NCBI GenBank assembly: GCA_910578035.1 | Contig: CAJTOB010000005.1 | Coordinates: forward strand, 11,502 to 75,501 | From: an uncultured Muribaculaceae bacterium | GTDB taxonomy: Bacteria > Bacteroidota > Bacteroidia > Bacteroidales > Muribaculaceae | Length of the DNA stretch: 64,000 nt | Direction: 5' to 3' | Part shown: positions 49,939 through 58,119 of the stretch, piece after piece | Numbering within the stretch: position 1 is the stretch's first letter | How the letters are laid out: every line of letters begins with the position of its first letter | Translations under genes and position numbers: made by a program | The notes under the pieces: generated by a model | The model's input: the letters and a program-made list of their open reading frames with translations, nothing else | What the model was told of the DNA's origin: nothing | The model's database searches: none

Positions 49939-52206
49939 TCAAAGATTAAGAATAGTGGTGACAGAGGGGCGGCCGTTGAGCCAGAGTTTTGCGCGGATTT
50001 GCGAGGGGCGTGCGGCAAACTCACCCAAATTAACTGTTGCACCGTCTTTGAAAGCGGGAGACTCTTCAGTCGGCTCGGTGCCGTCGAATGTCAGGCGTAT
50101 TTCGGCGTCGGGATATGGCGAATTGATTTTCACGAAACGGCCATCAGTCACCTTGACACCCGGCTGGCGCACATGGTATGCGAAGCCACCTGCCTCCCAT
50201 TTAGGTATTTCATTCAGAATCACGGCATGGAAATCGGGCTCAGAATACGTGCTGTCGGGATTCCACGCGCGCTCGGCCAGACCGAGAATCTTGGGGAAGA
50301 GCATTTCTTCAAGATGATCGCTGTTGCGTATGGTTTCAGACCACACCTGCCCCTGCACACCGAGCACATTGGCACCGGGAAGAGTGCAGAGCTTCGACGG
50401 ATAGCCCGACAGCGACGAGAATTCATCGGTTGTTCCGGCCCATGTGAGACCGCGCTCGTAGGGGTGGCGGCTATAGCAAAGGTCGAAATAGAAATGGTCG
50501 GCATTGCTCAGAACCACGGGATATCCGGCCGCAGCCACCTCATCGACCACTTTGCCGTTGCCCTGCGACGACAGCGTACGCCAGCAATTGACCGAGAATA
50601 CCTGCGGACGCACAGCGGCGTCGAAATCCTCCGAATGCTTCCATGCAATCTCCTGCCAGCCAGAAGTGGGAATGCCCTTGGCTGCAAGATCGGAAGCAAG
50701 CCGCTTCACAAACAAGGCATGTACTTCCATATCCTTTTCAAGACCTTCGCGCTCCTTGAGTGCGTTGACAGCGGGGCTGCCGCCCCACGCTCCACGGGGC
50801 ACTTCGTCGCCTCCGATATGAATGGCCTTGAGAGGCACGCCGGCCGCACGGTGCATATCGGCGATCTCGTCGGCTACCATATTTATAACCTTATACGGAC
50901 CTTCGAGAGCCGGATTCATCACATTGTCGTGGAAAGACTGCGCCGAAGTGTAAACCGAGGTATCGCCCGGCTCCTGAAGCAGCCACGAGTCGTCGCCTGT
51001 GCGGCGTGCACGCACCTCCATAGCCTTTATGGCGGCGCGGGCATGTCCGGGCGATTCTATTTCGGGAATTACAGCGATGCCGAGGCTGTCGGCATGCCGG
51101 AGAAGGCTGATATATTCGTCGCGGGAGATAAAACCGTTGTTCGAGGTCGCGCCGGAATCCTTATTGCCGTCGCCGCCGAATATCTGAGGCAGGAAGGAGC
51201 CGTCCGAACCAGGCGTATATCCGCGTCGAGAGCCAATCTCAGCCAGTTCGGGCAGTGTCTTTATCTCCAGGCGCCATGCCTCGTCTTCCGAGAAATGGAA
51301 GTGGAATACATTGAGACCATAGGCCGCCATCATATCGAGCACACGGTGCAGTTCTTCGGGCTTCTGGAAATTGCGGGCAATATCAATCATCAGCCCGCGG
51401 TACTGAAGCGAGGGGCTGTCTGTAATGACAGCATCGGGCATCTGGCGCACACCGGTGCCGAAAGCCTGGCGCAGACGCATGCGCAGACGCGGCCAGAGGG
51501 CCTTGTCGGCTTCTACTGTCACCTCGCCGCCGCCGACGGTGACGCGATATTCTTCGGCCTGCAAAGGCTCCGACGGCTCATTGAAAGTAATTTCGTCGAG
51601 ATTGACTGTGCTTGCTCCACTGCCGAGCTTCACGTCCTTGAAAGACGGCACAACATCGTAGACACCGGCCTTTCCGCCGGCAATCTCCTCATTGCGGGCA
51701 TAGATGGCGTCTCCATAAGGCATATAGTCTCTTTTGCCGGAGGTATAGCCGCTCTTGTCGGCGGTAATATCGGCCTGAACCAGCTTCACAGGCAGTATTC
51801 GGCCGTCGGCCATCACGGCATGGAAGCCTTCGGGCGCATAGCGTATAGAATAGAGCGCGCCCTTTGTCATTATTTCGAAATCGAGGGTATCCGAACCGGT
51901 GGCGGCGGCGAAACGCGGACTGCCGATGGCATAGTAACCTGGCACAATCTCGATTATCGTATCGGCCGCATCAGTCGGCGTCATCTTGCGGGCGAACTGA
52001 TTGAACGCCACACGCTCCACACCGCGCAGGTCGCCGGTCATACGTATACTCTGCCGGTAATGACGCCCGAGCGAGTCGGGTTCGAGATTCTCTACATTCC
52101 AGTGCACCTCGAATGGCGCCTCGGCCACACTTTCAGCTCCTCCCGAACAGGACGAAGCGGCAGCCAATGTTAAAAATGTGCTAACAAAGGTTAAATAATG
52201 TCTCAT
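49939..52206 (-). CDS. GH20 beta-N-acetylhexosaminidase, lipoprotein
   Basis: I place the start at 52206 (755 residues) because MRHYLTFVSTFLTLAAASSC then gives a lipoprotein signal; the frame is open to 52257 but would span the -7 box. Domains: a beta-sandwich of unknown type (about 30-150), a GH20b domain (EEYRVTVGGGEVTVEADKALWPRLRMRL), then the GH20 TIM barrel with YRGLMIDIARNFQ, FHFHFSEDEAWRLEI, GHARA and the catalytic HIGGDEVPRGAWG (Asp-Glu pair). The C-terminal domain (INSPYPDAEIRLTFDGTEPTEESP) is the chitobiase-type C-terminal sandwich. It removes terminal GlcNAc or GalNAc from host or diet glycans at the cell envelope. Confidence 0.95.
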   Translation of the reverse strand: MRHYLTFVSTFLTLAAASSCSGGAESVAEAPFEVHWNVENLEPDSLGRHYRQSIRMTGDLRGVERVAFNQFARKMTPTDAADTIIEIVPGYYAIGSPRFAAATGSDTLDFEIMTKGALYSIRYAPEGFHAVMADGRILPVKLVQADITADKSGYTSGKRDYMPYGDAIYARNEEIAGGKAGVYDVVPSFKDVKLGSGASTVNLDEITFNEPSEPLQAEEYRVTVGGGEVTVEADKALWPRLRMRLRQAFGTGVRQMPDAVITDSPSLQYRGLMIDIARNFQKPEELHRVLDMMAAYGLNVFHFHFSEDEAWRLEIKTLPELAEIGSRRGYTPGSDGSFLPQIFGGDGNKDSGATSNNGFISRDEYISLLRHADSLGIAVIPEIESPGHARAAIKAMEVRARRTGDDSWLLQEPGDTSVYTSAQSFHDNVMNPALEGPYKVINMVADEIADMHRAAGVPLKAIHIGGDEVPRGAWGGSPAVNALKEREGLEKDMEVHALFVKRLASDLAAKGIPTSGWQEIAWKHSEDFDAAVRPQVFSVNCWRTLSSQGNGKVVDEVAAAGYPVVLSNADHFYFDLCYSRHPYERGLTWAGTTDEFSSLSGYPSKLCTLPGANVLGVQGQVWSETIRNSDHLEEMLFPKILGLAERAWNPDSTYSEPDFHAVILNEIPKWEAGGFAYHVRQPGVKVTDGRFVKINSPYPDAEIRLTFDGTEPTEESPAFKDGATVNLGEFAARPSQIRAKLWLNGRPSVTTILNL

Positions 52207-52246
52207 GAACTGTATCAGATAAGTAAAGAAATAGTTATTTCGATTG

Positions 52247-52254
52247 CAAATGTA
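52247..52254 (-). promoter_or_regulatory. Putative -7 box of the hexosaminidase gene
   Basis: The minus strand reads TACATTTG (perfect TAnnTTTG), about 40 nt before the chosen ATG. The -33 element is weak. Confidence 0.45.
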
Positions 52255-52376
52255 CATTTTTTCCGGCAGAACAATGCAAAAATGAGCATATAATCAATAC
52301 AACCAAAATGCATTCAGATATTTATTTTGATAAAATGCCATTAAAACTGCTATTTTCACAAACACAACAATTTATT

Positions 52377-52407
52377 TTTGCGATTCGACAGAAATGTACT
52401 AACTTTG
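52377..52407 (+). promoter_or_regulatory. Promoter upstream of the fimbrial operon
   Basis: TTTG (52377-52380), a 19-nt spacer and TAACTTTG (52400-52407) match the Bacteroidales consensus exactly, with a start near 52413. Confidence 0.7.
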
Positions 52408-52558
52408 CAACTCGAATTGAAAACTTGCACTGGATCCTCCCCTCGACATCACTATTGTAATCTTAGCATTTTTTCGCGACTATGACAACTTGTTCATATT
52501 CCATAACCGTATCAAGGACAGCATGCAATATCTGCAAAACTGTTAGTTTAAGTATCTA

Positions 52559-52567
52559 CCCCCCCCC
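52559..52567 (+). repeat. Poly-C tract (9 C) in the fimbrial upstream region
   Basis: Nine consecutive C residues are followed by ACTTTG. The TTTG at 52570-52573 could be part of a second, degenerate -7 box (CCACTTTG), with TTAG (52543-52546) 19 nt upstream as a degenerate -33. A change in C number would alter that spacing. Confidence 0.8.
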
Positions 52568-52580
52568 ACTTTGCAAAAGC

Positions 52581-52595
52581 CTACCTGACAGGTAG
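52581..52595. repeat. Perfect palindrome CTACCTG-A-CAGGTAG
   Basis: A 7-bp perfect inverted repeat with one central base lies 14 nt after the poly-C tract. It is a candidate regulator-binding site. No second copy was noticed that would make it a recombination site. Confidence 0.7.
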
Positions 52596-52748
52596 TTACG
52601 CCAATCATCGTTCTGCCGGTTGCCTGATTCACGCGAATTTCGGGCGATTGGCATAATCTTTGCGCGTACCTGCGCCTCTTTCTGCGTATAAAAATACGTA
52701 TCTGATCATAGAACTATTCATCATCATTTCTACAGCATAACGCGACCG

Positions 52749-53330
52749 ATGAAACTGAAAAAACTTGCAACGCTACTGCTTTGCCTCATAGCCCTGCTGC
52801 CGGCAAGAGGACAGGATGTGGCTCTCAAAACCAATCTTCTTTACGACGCAGTACTCACTCCCAACGTCGGAGTTGAAGTCGGACTTGCGCCCAAATGGAC
52901 CATCGATTTATCAGGCCAGATAAACAACTGGAAAGTCAACAATCACCTATGGAAACAATGGGTGGTTCAGCCCGAGGCACGCTACTGGCTCTGCGAGCGC
53001 TTCGCCGGCCACTTCTTTGCAGCGCACGCCATCGGCGGCCAGTATAACTTCGGCCACATGAATCTGCCGTTCTCCTTCCTCGGTACTGATTTCCGCGAGC
53101 TCAAGGATCATCGCCGCCAAGGCTGGATGGTCGGAGCCGGCATAGGCTACGGCTACTCATGGATTCTCGACCGTCACTGGAATATCGAGGCCGAGATAGG
53201 CATAGGCTGGATCTATACGCGCTACGACACCTACCGCTGCGCCGACTGCGGCAAGAAAATCAAAGAGAACACTCCCCACAACTACTTCGGCCCGACCAAA
53301 GCAGCCATAAACATTATCTACCTCTTCTAA
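52749..53330 (+). CDS. DUF3575-family outer-membrane protein of the fimbrial locus
   Basis: This 193-residue protein has a signal peptide (KLATLLLCLIALLPARGQ) and then VALKTNLLYDAVLTPNVGVEVGLAPKWTIDLSGQINNWKV and WVVQPEARYWLCERFAGHFFAAHAIGGQYNFG, the DUF3575 pattern that I know as the first gene of many Bacteroidales fimbrial operons. It is predicted to be a small barrel. The CADCGKK insert near the C-terminus may form a disulfide. The DUF3868/OmpA gene starts 13 bp later. Confidence 0.87.
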   Translation: MKLKKLATLLLCLIALLPARGQDVALKTNLLYDAVLTPNVGVEVGLAPKWTIDLSGQINNWKVNNHLWKQWVVQPEARYWLCERFAGHFFAAHAIGGQYNFGHMNLPFSFLGTDFRELKDHRRQGWMVGAGIGYGYSWILDRHWNIEAEIGIGWIYTRYDTYRCADCGKKIKENTPHNYFGPTKAAINIIYLF

Positions 53331-53343
53331 GCACGCAACAGTC

Positions 53344-54843
53344 ATGACCATCAAACGCATACTCAGCATCGCCGCAATCGCGGCAACGGCCGCTCAGGCC
53401 TCTTGGGCTATCGACATGCGTGCCGACAGCTCGACAATAAATCTTTATGACGTAAAACTCGGTGTCGACGAGACAAATCGCCGTGTGCGCGTGCAACTCG
53501 ACATCGATGTGGCCGGATTTTCTCTCGGCCGCGACCGCGAAATGGTGCTCACGCCCGTTCTCATGGGCGCCGGACGCACCGACAGCCTCGAACTCGAGCC
53601 AATAACCGTTGCCGGCCGCAACCGCTGGTACCACTACCTGCGCAACGGCTTTCTCGACGGAGACGACGCCGACATATACCGCGCCGGAAAAGACCTCAAG
53701 GCACACTACGACCGCGAATTCGACCTCGCGCCATGGATGGAGCACTCGACACTCGAAATGCGCTGCGAAACGGCCAACTGCTGCGACAAGCCCGAACCGA
53801 TGCCCGGTCCTTCGGCTTATGGCATGGTGCCCATCGCCGGAATTGATGTGGCCCGCCCGGTGCTCGAGGCTGACTATATATTCGCGCCTCCGGTCGACGC
53901 CGGCCCCGTGACCCGCAACATCGAAGGCAGCGCATTCATCACCTTCGTAGTGAACCGCACAGAGCTCAAGGAGAACTACATGAACAACCGTCATGAGCTC
54001 GACAAAATCATAAACTCAATCGAATATGTGCGCCGCGACACCGATGCCACCATCACACGCGTGCACATCAAAGGTTTCGCATCGCCCGAAGGCCCCTACG
54101 ACAACAACGTGCGCCTCGCCATGGGCCGAACCGAGACCCTGCGCCGCTATGTGCGCGACCTCTACCGCTTCCCCGACACGACTGTCACCTCGAGCTATGA
54201 GCCCGAGGACTGGGCCGGCCTACGCAAGTATATCACCGACTCGATGCAGTTCGACATACGCCACCGCCCCGAAATCCTCGAGATTATCGACGGCCCCCTC
54301 GGCTTCGACAACAAGAACCTCGCAATCCAGACCCGGTACCCCGACGACTACCGCATAATCCTCAAGGATATCTATCCCTGGCTGCGTCACTCGGACTACA
54401 CCGTGCGCTACACCATAAAGACATATACCTCGCTCGAGGAAATAAAGCGTGTCTTTGCCACCGACGCCACACGCCTACGCAACGTAGACTTCTACACCCT
54501 GGCGCAGTCATATCCCGAAGGCTCCAGAGAATATTGCGACGTGTTCGAGAAAGCTGTCGAGGTTTATCCCGATGACTCCATGCTCAATCTCAACGCCGCA
54601 AACATAGAGCTGCAGAGAGGTGAGTACGACAAGGCCCAGAGCCACCTCCTGAAAGCAGGCCACTCTCCTCTGGCCGACTATGCGCGCGGCATTCTGGCGG
54701 CAAAACGCGGCGATACAGCCAGCGCCCTCTCTCTCTTCCGCAAGGCACAAGCCGCCGGCATGGAGGGCATCGAAAAGGTCATCGCCGACACCGAGGCTAT
54801 CCGCGACTACTACCCCGTGACATACTTTATAATGGGCAAATGA
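53344..54843 (+). CDS. DUF3868 / OmpA-like protein of the fimbrial locus
   Basis: The 499-residue protein has a signal peptide (IAAIAATAAQASWA) and an N-terminal beta domain (INLYDVKLGVDETNRRVRVQLDIDVAGFSLGRDREMVLTPVLMG) that I assign to DUF3868. An OmpA-like part around residues 195-275 (ITFVVNRTELKENYMNNRHELDKIINSI; VHIKGFASPEGPYDNNVRLAMGRTETLRRYV) probably binds peptidoglycan. The C-terminal 120 residues are TPR-like (CDVFEKAVEVYPDDSMLNLNAANIELQRGEYDKAQSHLLKAG). Such proteins may anchor or assemble fimbriae at the cell envelope. A decamer repeat follows the stop directly. Confidence 0.85.
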   Translation: MTIKRILSIAAIAATAAQASWAIDMRADSSTINLYDVKLGVDETNRRVRVQLDIDVAGFSLGRDREMVLTPVLMGAGRTDSLELEPITVAGRNRWYHYLRNGFLDGDDADIYRAGKDLKAHYDREFDLAPWMEHSTLEMRCETANCCDKPEPMPGPSAYGMVPIAGIDVARPVLEADYIFAPPVDAGPVTRNIEGSAFITFVVNRTELKENYMNNRHELDKIINSIEYVRRDTDATITRVHIKGFASPEGPYDNNVRLAMGRTETLRRYVRDLYRFPDTTVTSSYEPEDWAGLRKYITDSMQFDIRHRPEILEIIDGPLGFDNKNLAIQTRYPDDYRIILKDIYPWLRHSDYTVRYTIKTYTSLEEIKRVFATDATRLRNVDFYTLAQSYPEGSREYCDVFEKAVEVYPDDSMLNLNAANIELQRGEYDKAQSHLLKAGHSPLADYARGILAAKRGDTASALSLFRKAQAAGMEGIEKVIADTEAIRDYYPVTYFIMGK

Positions 54844-54882
54844 GCTGTTGGGCTGACGGGCTGACGGGCTGACGGGCTGAAT
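54844..54882 (+). repeat. GGGCTGACGG tandem repeat directly after a stop codon
   Basis: Right after TGA the sequence is GCTGTTGGGCTGACGGGCTG, then ACGGGCTGACGGGCTGAAT: a 10-nt unit in about three and a half copies. Its first 20 nt match the stop-adjacent repeat at 26205-26236 with one difference. Confidence 0.85.
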
Positions 54883-54934
54883 ATCAATTAGACAATAAAT
54901 TATATTAAATATATTAACCAATCATTCAGTAAAA

Positions 54935-56749
54935 ATGAAAATGAACAAATTATCTTACCTGCTGATGGGCTTTGCCGCTCTCTCGTTTGCGGCTTGCTCG
55001 TCCGACGAACCCACTGTGGCACCCACTCCCGACGGTGAGGGCACCACTCTCTATCTGAACGTAAATATCACCGACGCAGACAACGCACGCAGCCGTGCCG
55101 CCGGCTTCGATGAAAACGGCAACGCCAAAGACCCCGCTGAAGAAGGCGACTATATCTTCGGCGACGACAACGAACACAAAGTGAACCGTGCCGATTTCTT
55201 CTTCTTCGACGGTGACGGCAATTTCGTTACCAAGGCAAACATATGGCAGGCTTCCAACGAGACTCAGTCCCCCAATATCGAGTATATGGGCACTAACACT
55301 CTCGTGCTCCGCAACCTCAAGAAAGGCACACTTCCCGAATGGGTCATCACCGTGCTCAACGCTCCTATCGAATTTGTCAACAAAGTGCAGGCCAGCAACC
55401 TCACTATCAGCCAGGTTCGCAAAGAACTCATGAAGATAGGCGAAAGCGGCAACTTCTGCATGAGCACAACATCGTTTGTAGACGCCACTATCGACGCCGA
55501 TCGCTATGACAACGTCAACTATGGCGCAACCAAGCTCTTCGAAAACGATTTCACAACAGAACCCGTCACTGCAATGCCCACCAACGCAGTTAAAATCTAC
55601 GTAGAGCGCCTCGCAGCCAAGTTCACAATCGAAGGCCTTGACGAAAACGGCATCTACGAAGTAGACGTAACCCTTGCAGGCGAAGACAACGGCCCCAATG
55701 TAGAAGGCCAGCTGCCCTCCGCCAACGAAAAAGTATACGTACGCATTTTCGGCTACGGTCTCACCGGCCAGGAAAACGACAGCTACCTCACCAAGAACAT
55801 CGAAGGCTTCGCCACTGACGCACCATGGACCGGCTGGAACAACCCCAACTTCTTCCGCAGCTACTGGGGTATGTCGCCCAACTACGGCAATGCCAACCCC
55901 GTACTCAAGTACACCACTTTTGCTGAAGCCAGCACAAGCGTAAACGATCCCCTCTACGGCTACGAAACCACCAACACCGTTGCAAACATCACTACCAAAA
56001 ACAACAGCCTCGTGATGAGCAACGTTACCAACATTATCTTTACTGCCCGCGTTTACGCCACCCGCGAACTCGCCGAACAAGGCGGCGAAGACACCGGCCT
56101 CGACCTCGTAGAGTTCAACGGCGTTTACTTCACCAAAGCCCAGTATCTAGCATACGCTCTCGGCCGCCTCTATCAGGCCGGCGGTCTCCGCTACTTCAAG
56201 GACGAAAAGATTAGCACCGAAGAAACTGCCGAAGGCACCGTTACCAAATACGAGTACACTCCCGTTGACATAGCCGACTTCTCTGTTGACTTCGTTCAGC
56301 CCGAAAACGCCGAAACAGGCGAAATCCTCATCAGCTACAACGGCACCGAGCAGCTCTACGTGAAGCCCGCCGACTACACAAGCGGCGCTTACACCAAGGT
56401 TGACAAGGCTTATATCGACGCCGAACTCGCCAAATTCAACGAATCTACCAAGGCTTATGCTTACACCGGCGGTGCTATGTACTACAACGTGCCCGTTGAA
56501 CACCTCCTCGGCAAAAACCTCAAGAACAACTACAAAGCCACAGAACTTGGTGAATACGGCATTGTCCGCAACCACTGGTATCAGCTCAACGTTGGCAAGG
56601 TTGTGCGCCTCGGTCATGGTGTATTCAATCCCGACCCCGACAACGGCGAAGAAATCAAGCCCAACGACCCCAACAACGAGACATACGCTCTCGCAGCTCA
56701 GATCAACATCCTTTCTTGGAAAGTTGTAAAACAGGAAGTTGACCTCTAA
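54935..56749 (+). CDS. Mfa1-family fimbrillin, major fimbrial subunit
   Basis: The 604-residue lipoprotein precursor has signal KLSYLLMGFAALSFAACSS with the lipobox FAAC. Then comes a fimbrillin N-terminal domain (TTLYLNVNITDADNARSRAAGFDENG; VNRADFFFFDGDGNFVTKANIWQ; VLRNLKKGTLPEWVITVLNAP), which in this class is cleaved at an Arg (SR-AAG is a candidate) to permit donor-strand polymerisation. The C-terminal part ends IVRNHWYQLNVGKVVRLGHGVFNPDPDNGEE, a conserved pattern of Mfa1-type subunits. Its strong codon bias to GCC/AAC and the following terminator suggest high expression. Confidence 0.9.
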   Translation: MKMNKLSYLLMGFAALSFAACSSDEPTVAPTPDGEGTTLYLNVNITDADNARSRAAGFDENGNAKDPAEEGDYIFGDDNEHKVNRADFFFFDGDGNFVTKANIWQASNETQSPNIEYMGTNTLVLRNLKKGTLPEWVITVLNAPIEFVNKVQASNLTISQVRKELMKIGESGNFCMSTTSFVDATIDADRYDNVNYGATKLFENDFTTEPVTAMPTNAVKIYVERLAAKFTIEGLDENGIYEVDVTLAGEDNGPNVEGQLPSANEKVYVRIFGYGLTGQENDSYLTKNIEGFATDAPWTGWNNPNFFRSYWGMSPNYGNANPVLKYTTFAEASTSVNDPLYGYETTNTVANITTKNNSLVMSNVTNIIFTARVYATRELAEQGGEDTGLDLVEFNGVYFTKAQYLAYALGRLYQAGGLRYFKDEKISTEETAEGTVTKYEYTPVDIADFSVDFVQPENAETGEILISYNGTEQLYVKPADYTSGAYTKVDKAYIDAELAKFNESTKAYAYTGGAMYYNVPVEHLLGKNLKNNYKATELGEYGIVRNHWYQLNVGKVVRLGHGVFNPDPDNGEEIKPNDPNNETYALAAQINILSWKVVKQEVDL

Positions 56750-56777
56750 TCTCCCTCATAACTTTTTTTCATAGAAT

Positions 56778-56822
56778 GATAGCCGGGCGGAAGCCCGCGC
56801 CGATGCCCGGCTATCTTTTTAA
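56778..56822 (+). terminator. Terminator inside the fimbrial operon
   Basis: GATAGCCGGGC (56778-56788) pairs perfectly with 56805-56815, followed by TTTTTAAATT. It lies 29 nt after the major fimbrillin stop, before the minor subunits. No consensus promoter is visible between it and 57016, so downstream expression would rely on read-through. Confidence 0.88.
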
Positions 56823-56823
56823 A

Positions 56824-56930
56824 TTATGAATTTTTTAATTGACAGTTAAGAATTAAGAATTTATAATTTAGAATTCGCCCCCCCAACTACTAACTTCTAA
56901 CCACTAACTTCCAACTACTATTACCCCATG
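56824..56930 (+). repeat. AT-rich words, 7-C tract and CTAACTACTA-type repeats
   Basis: Between the terminator and the Mfa2-type gene lie ATTATGAATTTTTTAATTG and AGAATTAAGAATTTATAATT, then seven C (56878-56884), then AACTACTAACTTCTAACC and ACTAACTTCCAACTACTA. These words resemble those at 1498-1559 and 16921-16940. Confidence 0.65.
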
Positions 56931-57015
56931 TTCATATCATCATAGCAGACACCAACTTATTTTTTTATTTCTCCTCATTTTTTATTTATAAGCCAAGAAA
57001 TTATCACTCCATACG

Positions 57016-58083
57016 ATGAACCGATCGAAAGTCACTCATATCGCACGCAAATTCACAGTAGCCTTGATGGCAGTAGTTGCCATGGGGCTAAACTCATGCG
57101 ACTCTTTTATCTATGACTATGAAGGCGACTGCGACCCACACTATAAGGTGCGCTTCCGCTTCGACTGGAACCTCCATTTCGCCGACGCATTCCCCCACGA
57201 GGTCAATGCCGTGACGCTATATATCGTCGACCCCTCTTCCGGCGACATCGTATGGCAGAAAAGCGAAAGCGGCGAAGCCCTTAAGGCCGAAGGATACCTC
57301 ATGGACGTAGAAAACCTCGCCCCCGGCACGTACAACCTCATGGCATGGTGCGGCGAAGGCGTCGGACCGCATTTCACCGTGCCCGAAGCCGGCCATCACA
57401 CCGGCCTTACATGCACCATGGCCCGCAATCACGAACCCGGCCACGACGGCGGCACTGTCCGCTCCGACATCAATCGCCTCTACTACGGCCGTATAGACGC
57501 TCAGGAATTCCCCGACGGGGAAGGCACACACATATTCACCGTGCCCCTCATTAAAAATACCAACGAGGTAAACGTAGTGCTCCAGCACCTCTCGGGCGAA
57601 CCCGTCGACAAAGACGACTTCACATTCACCATCACCGCCGCCAACGGCTCTATGGACTGGGATAACCATCTGCTCGACGACGAGACCATAACATACTATG
57701 CCCACACCACCGCCAGCGGCACCGCCGGAGTCACTTGGCCTCAGGGCCCGGGCGACGGTGTCGAGACTCAAGCCGCCCGCGCTCCCATAACCCAGATGAG
57801 CGCCTGCGTGGCATCGCACACCATAAGCCGCCTCTGCACCGAGCAGCAGAAAGACGTCCTTGTGACCGTATACAACAAAAAAGGCGAAAAAGTAGTCTCC
57901 ATACCCCTCATTGACTACGCCCTCCTGGTAAAAGGCAGCTACGCAAAGATGGACGACCAGGAATATCTCGACCGCCAGGACAAATACGACCTCGTATTCT
58001 TCCTCGACGAAGGCGACCGCTGGATGAGCGCCTACATCTACATCAACTCCTGGAAACTCGTCCTCCAAAACACCGACCTCTAA
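57016..58083 (+). CDS. FimB/Mfa2-family fimbrial anchor subunit
   Basis: The 355-residue lipoprotein has signal VALMAVVAMGLNSC, then DSFIYDYEGDCDPHYKVRFRFDWNLHFADAFPHEVNAVTLYIVD, the hallmark N-terminus of the FimB/Mfa2 family, which caps fimbriae and holds them to the outer membrane. Further markers are GTYNLMAWCGEG and the C-terminal FFLDEGDRWMSAYIYINSWKLVLQNTDL. It follows the terminator and repeat region after the major subunit and precedes two tip-type genes. Confidence 0.9.
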   Translation: MNRSKVTHIARKFTVALMAVVAMGLNSCDSFIYDYEGDCDPHYKVRFRFDWNLHFADAFPHEVNAVTLYIVDPSSGDIVWQKSESGEALKAEGYLMDVENLAPGTYNLMAWCGEGVGPHFTVPEAGHHTGLTCTMARNHEPGHDGGTVRSDINRLYYGRIDAQEFPDGEGTHIFTVPLIKNTNEVNVVLQHLSGEPVDKDDFTFTITAANGSMDWDNHLLDDETITYYAHTTASGTAGVTWPQGPGDGVETQAARAPITQMSACVASHTISRLCTEQQKDVLVTVYNKKGEKVVSIPLIDYALLVKGSYAKMDDQEYLDRQDKYDLVFFLDEGDRWMSAYIYINSWKLVLQNTDL

Positions 58084-58119
58084 CCGCCCTCAGGCAATAA
58101 TCCAAACCGACAAGCAACG

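Larger units (their letters stand above)
52258..52748 (+). other. 491-bp regulatory region upstream of the fimbrial operon
   Basis: No gene is seen here. The stretch holds a consensus promoter (52377-52407), a 9-C tract (52559-52567) directly before a TTTG, a perfect CTACCTG-A-CAGGTAG palindrome (52581-52595), and a GCCAATC/GATTGGC inverted repeat (52600-52652). If transcription starts near 52413 the leader is about 335 nt, very long for this genome. No flanking inverted repeats long enough for an invertible promoter were found. Confidence 0.6.

Noticed and set aside
49999..52173. A 724-codon open frame antisense to the GH20 hexosaminidase
   Set aside because: It lies fully opposite a gene with intact catalytic motifs. 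Its translation is low-complexity in His/Arg/Ala with no domain, as expected for a mirror frame in GC-rich DNA.
52258..52748. Invertible promoter (fimbrial switch)
   Set aside because: I looked for a pair of inverted repeats flanking the promoter at 52377-52407. Only a local palindrome (52581-52595) and a 7-bp repeat (52600-52652) were seen, both on one side, and no recombinase gene is nearby.
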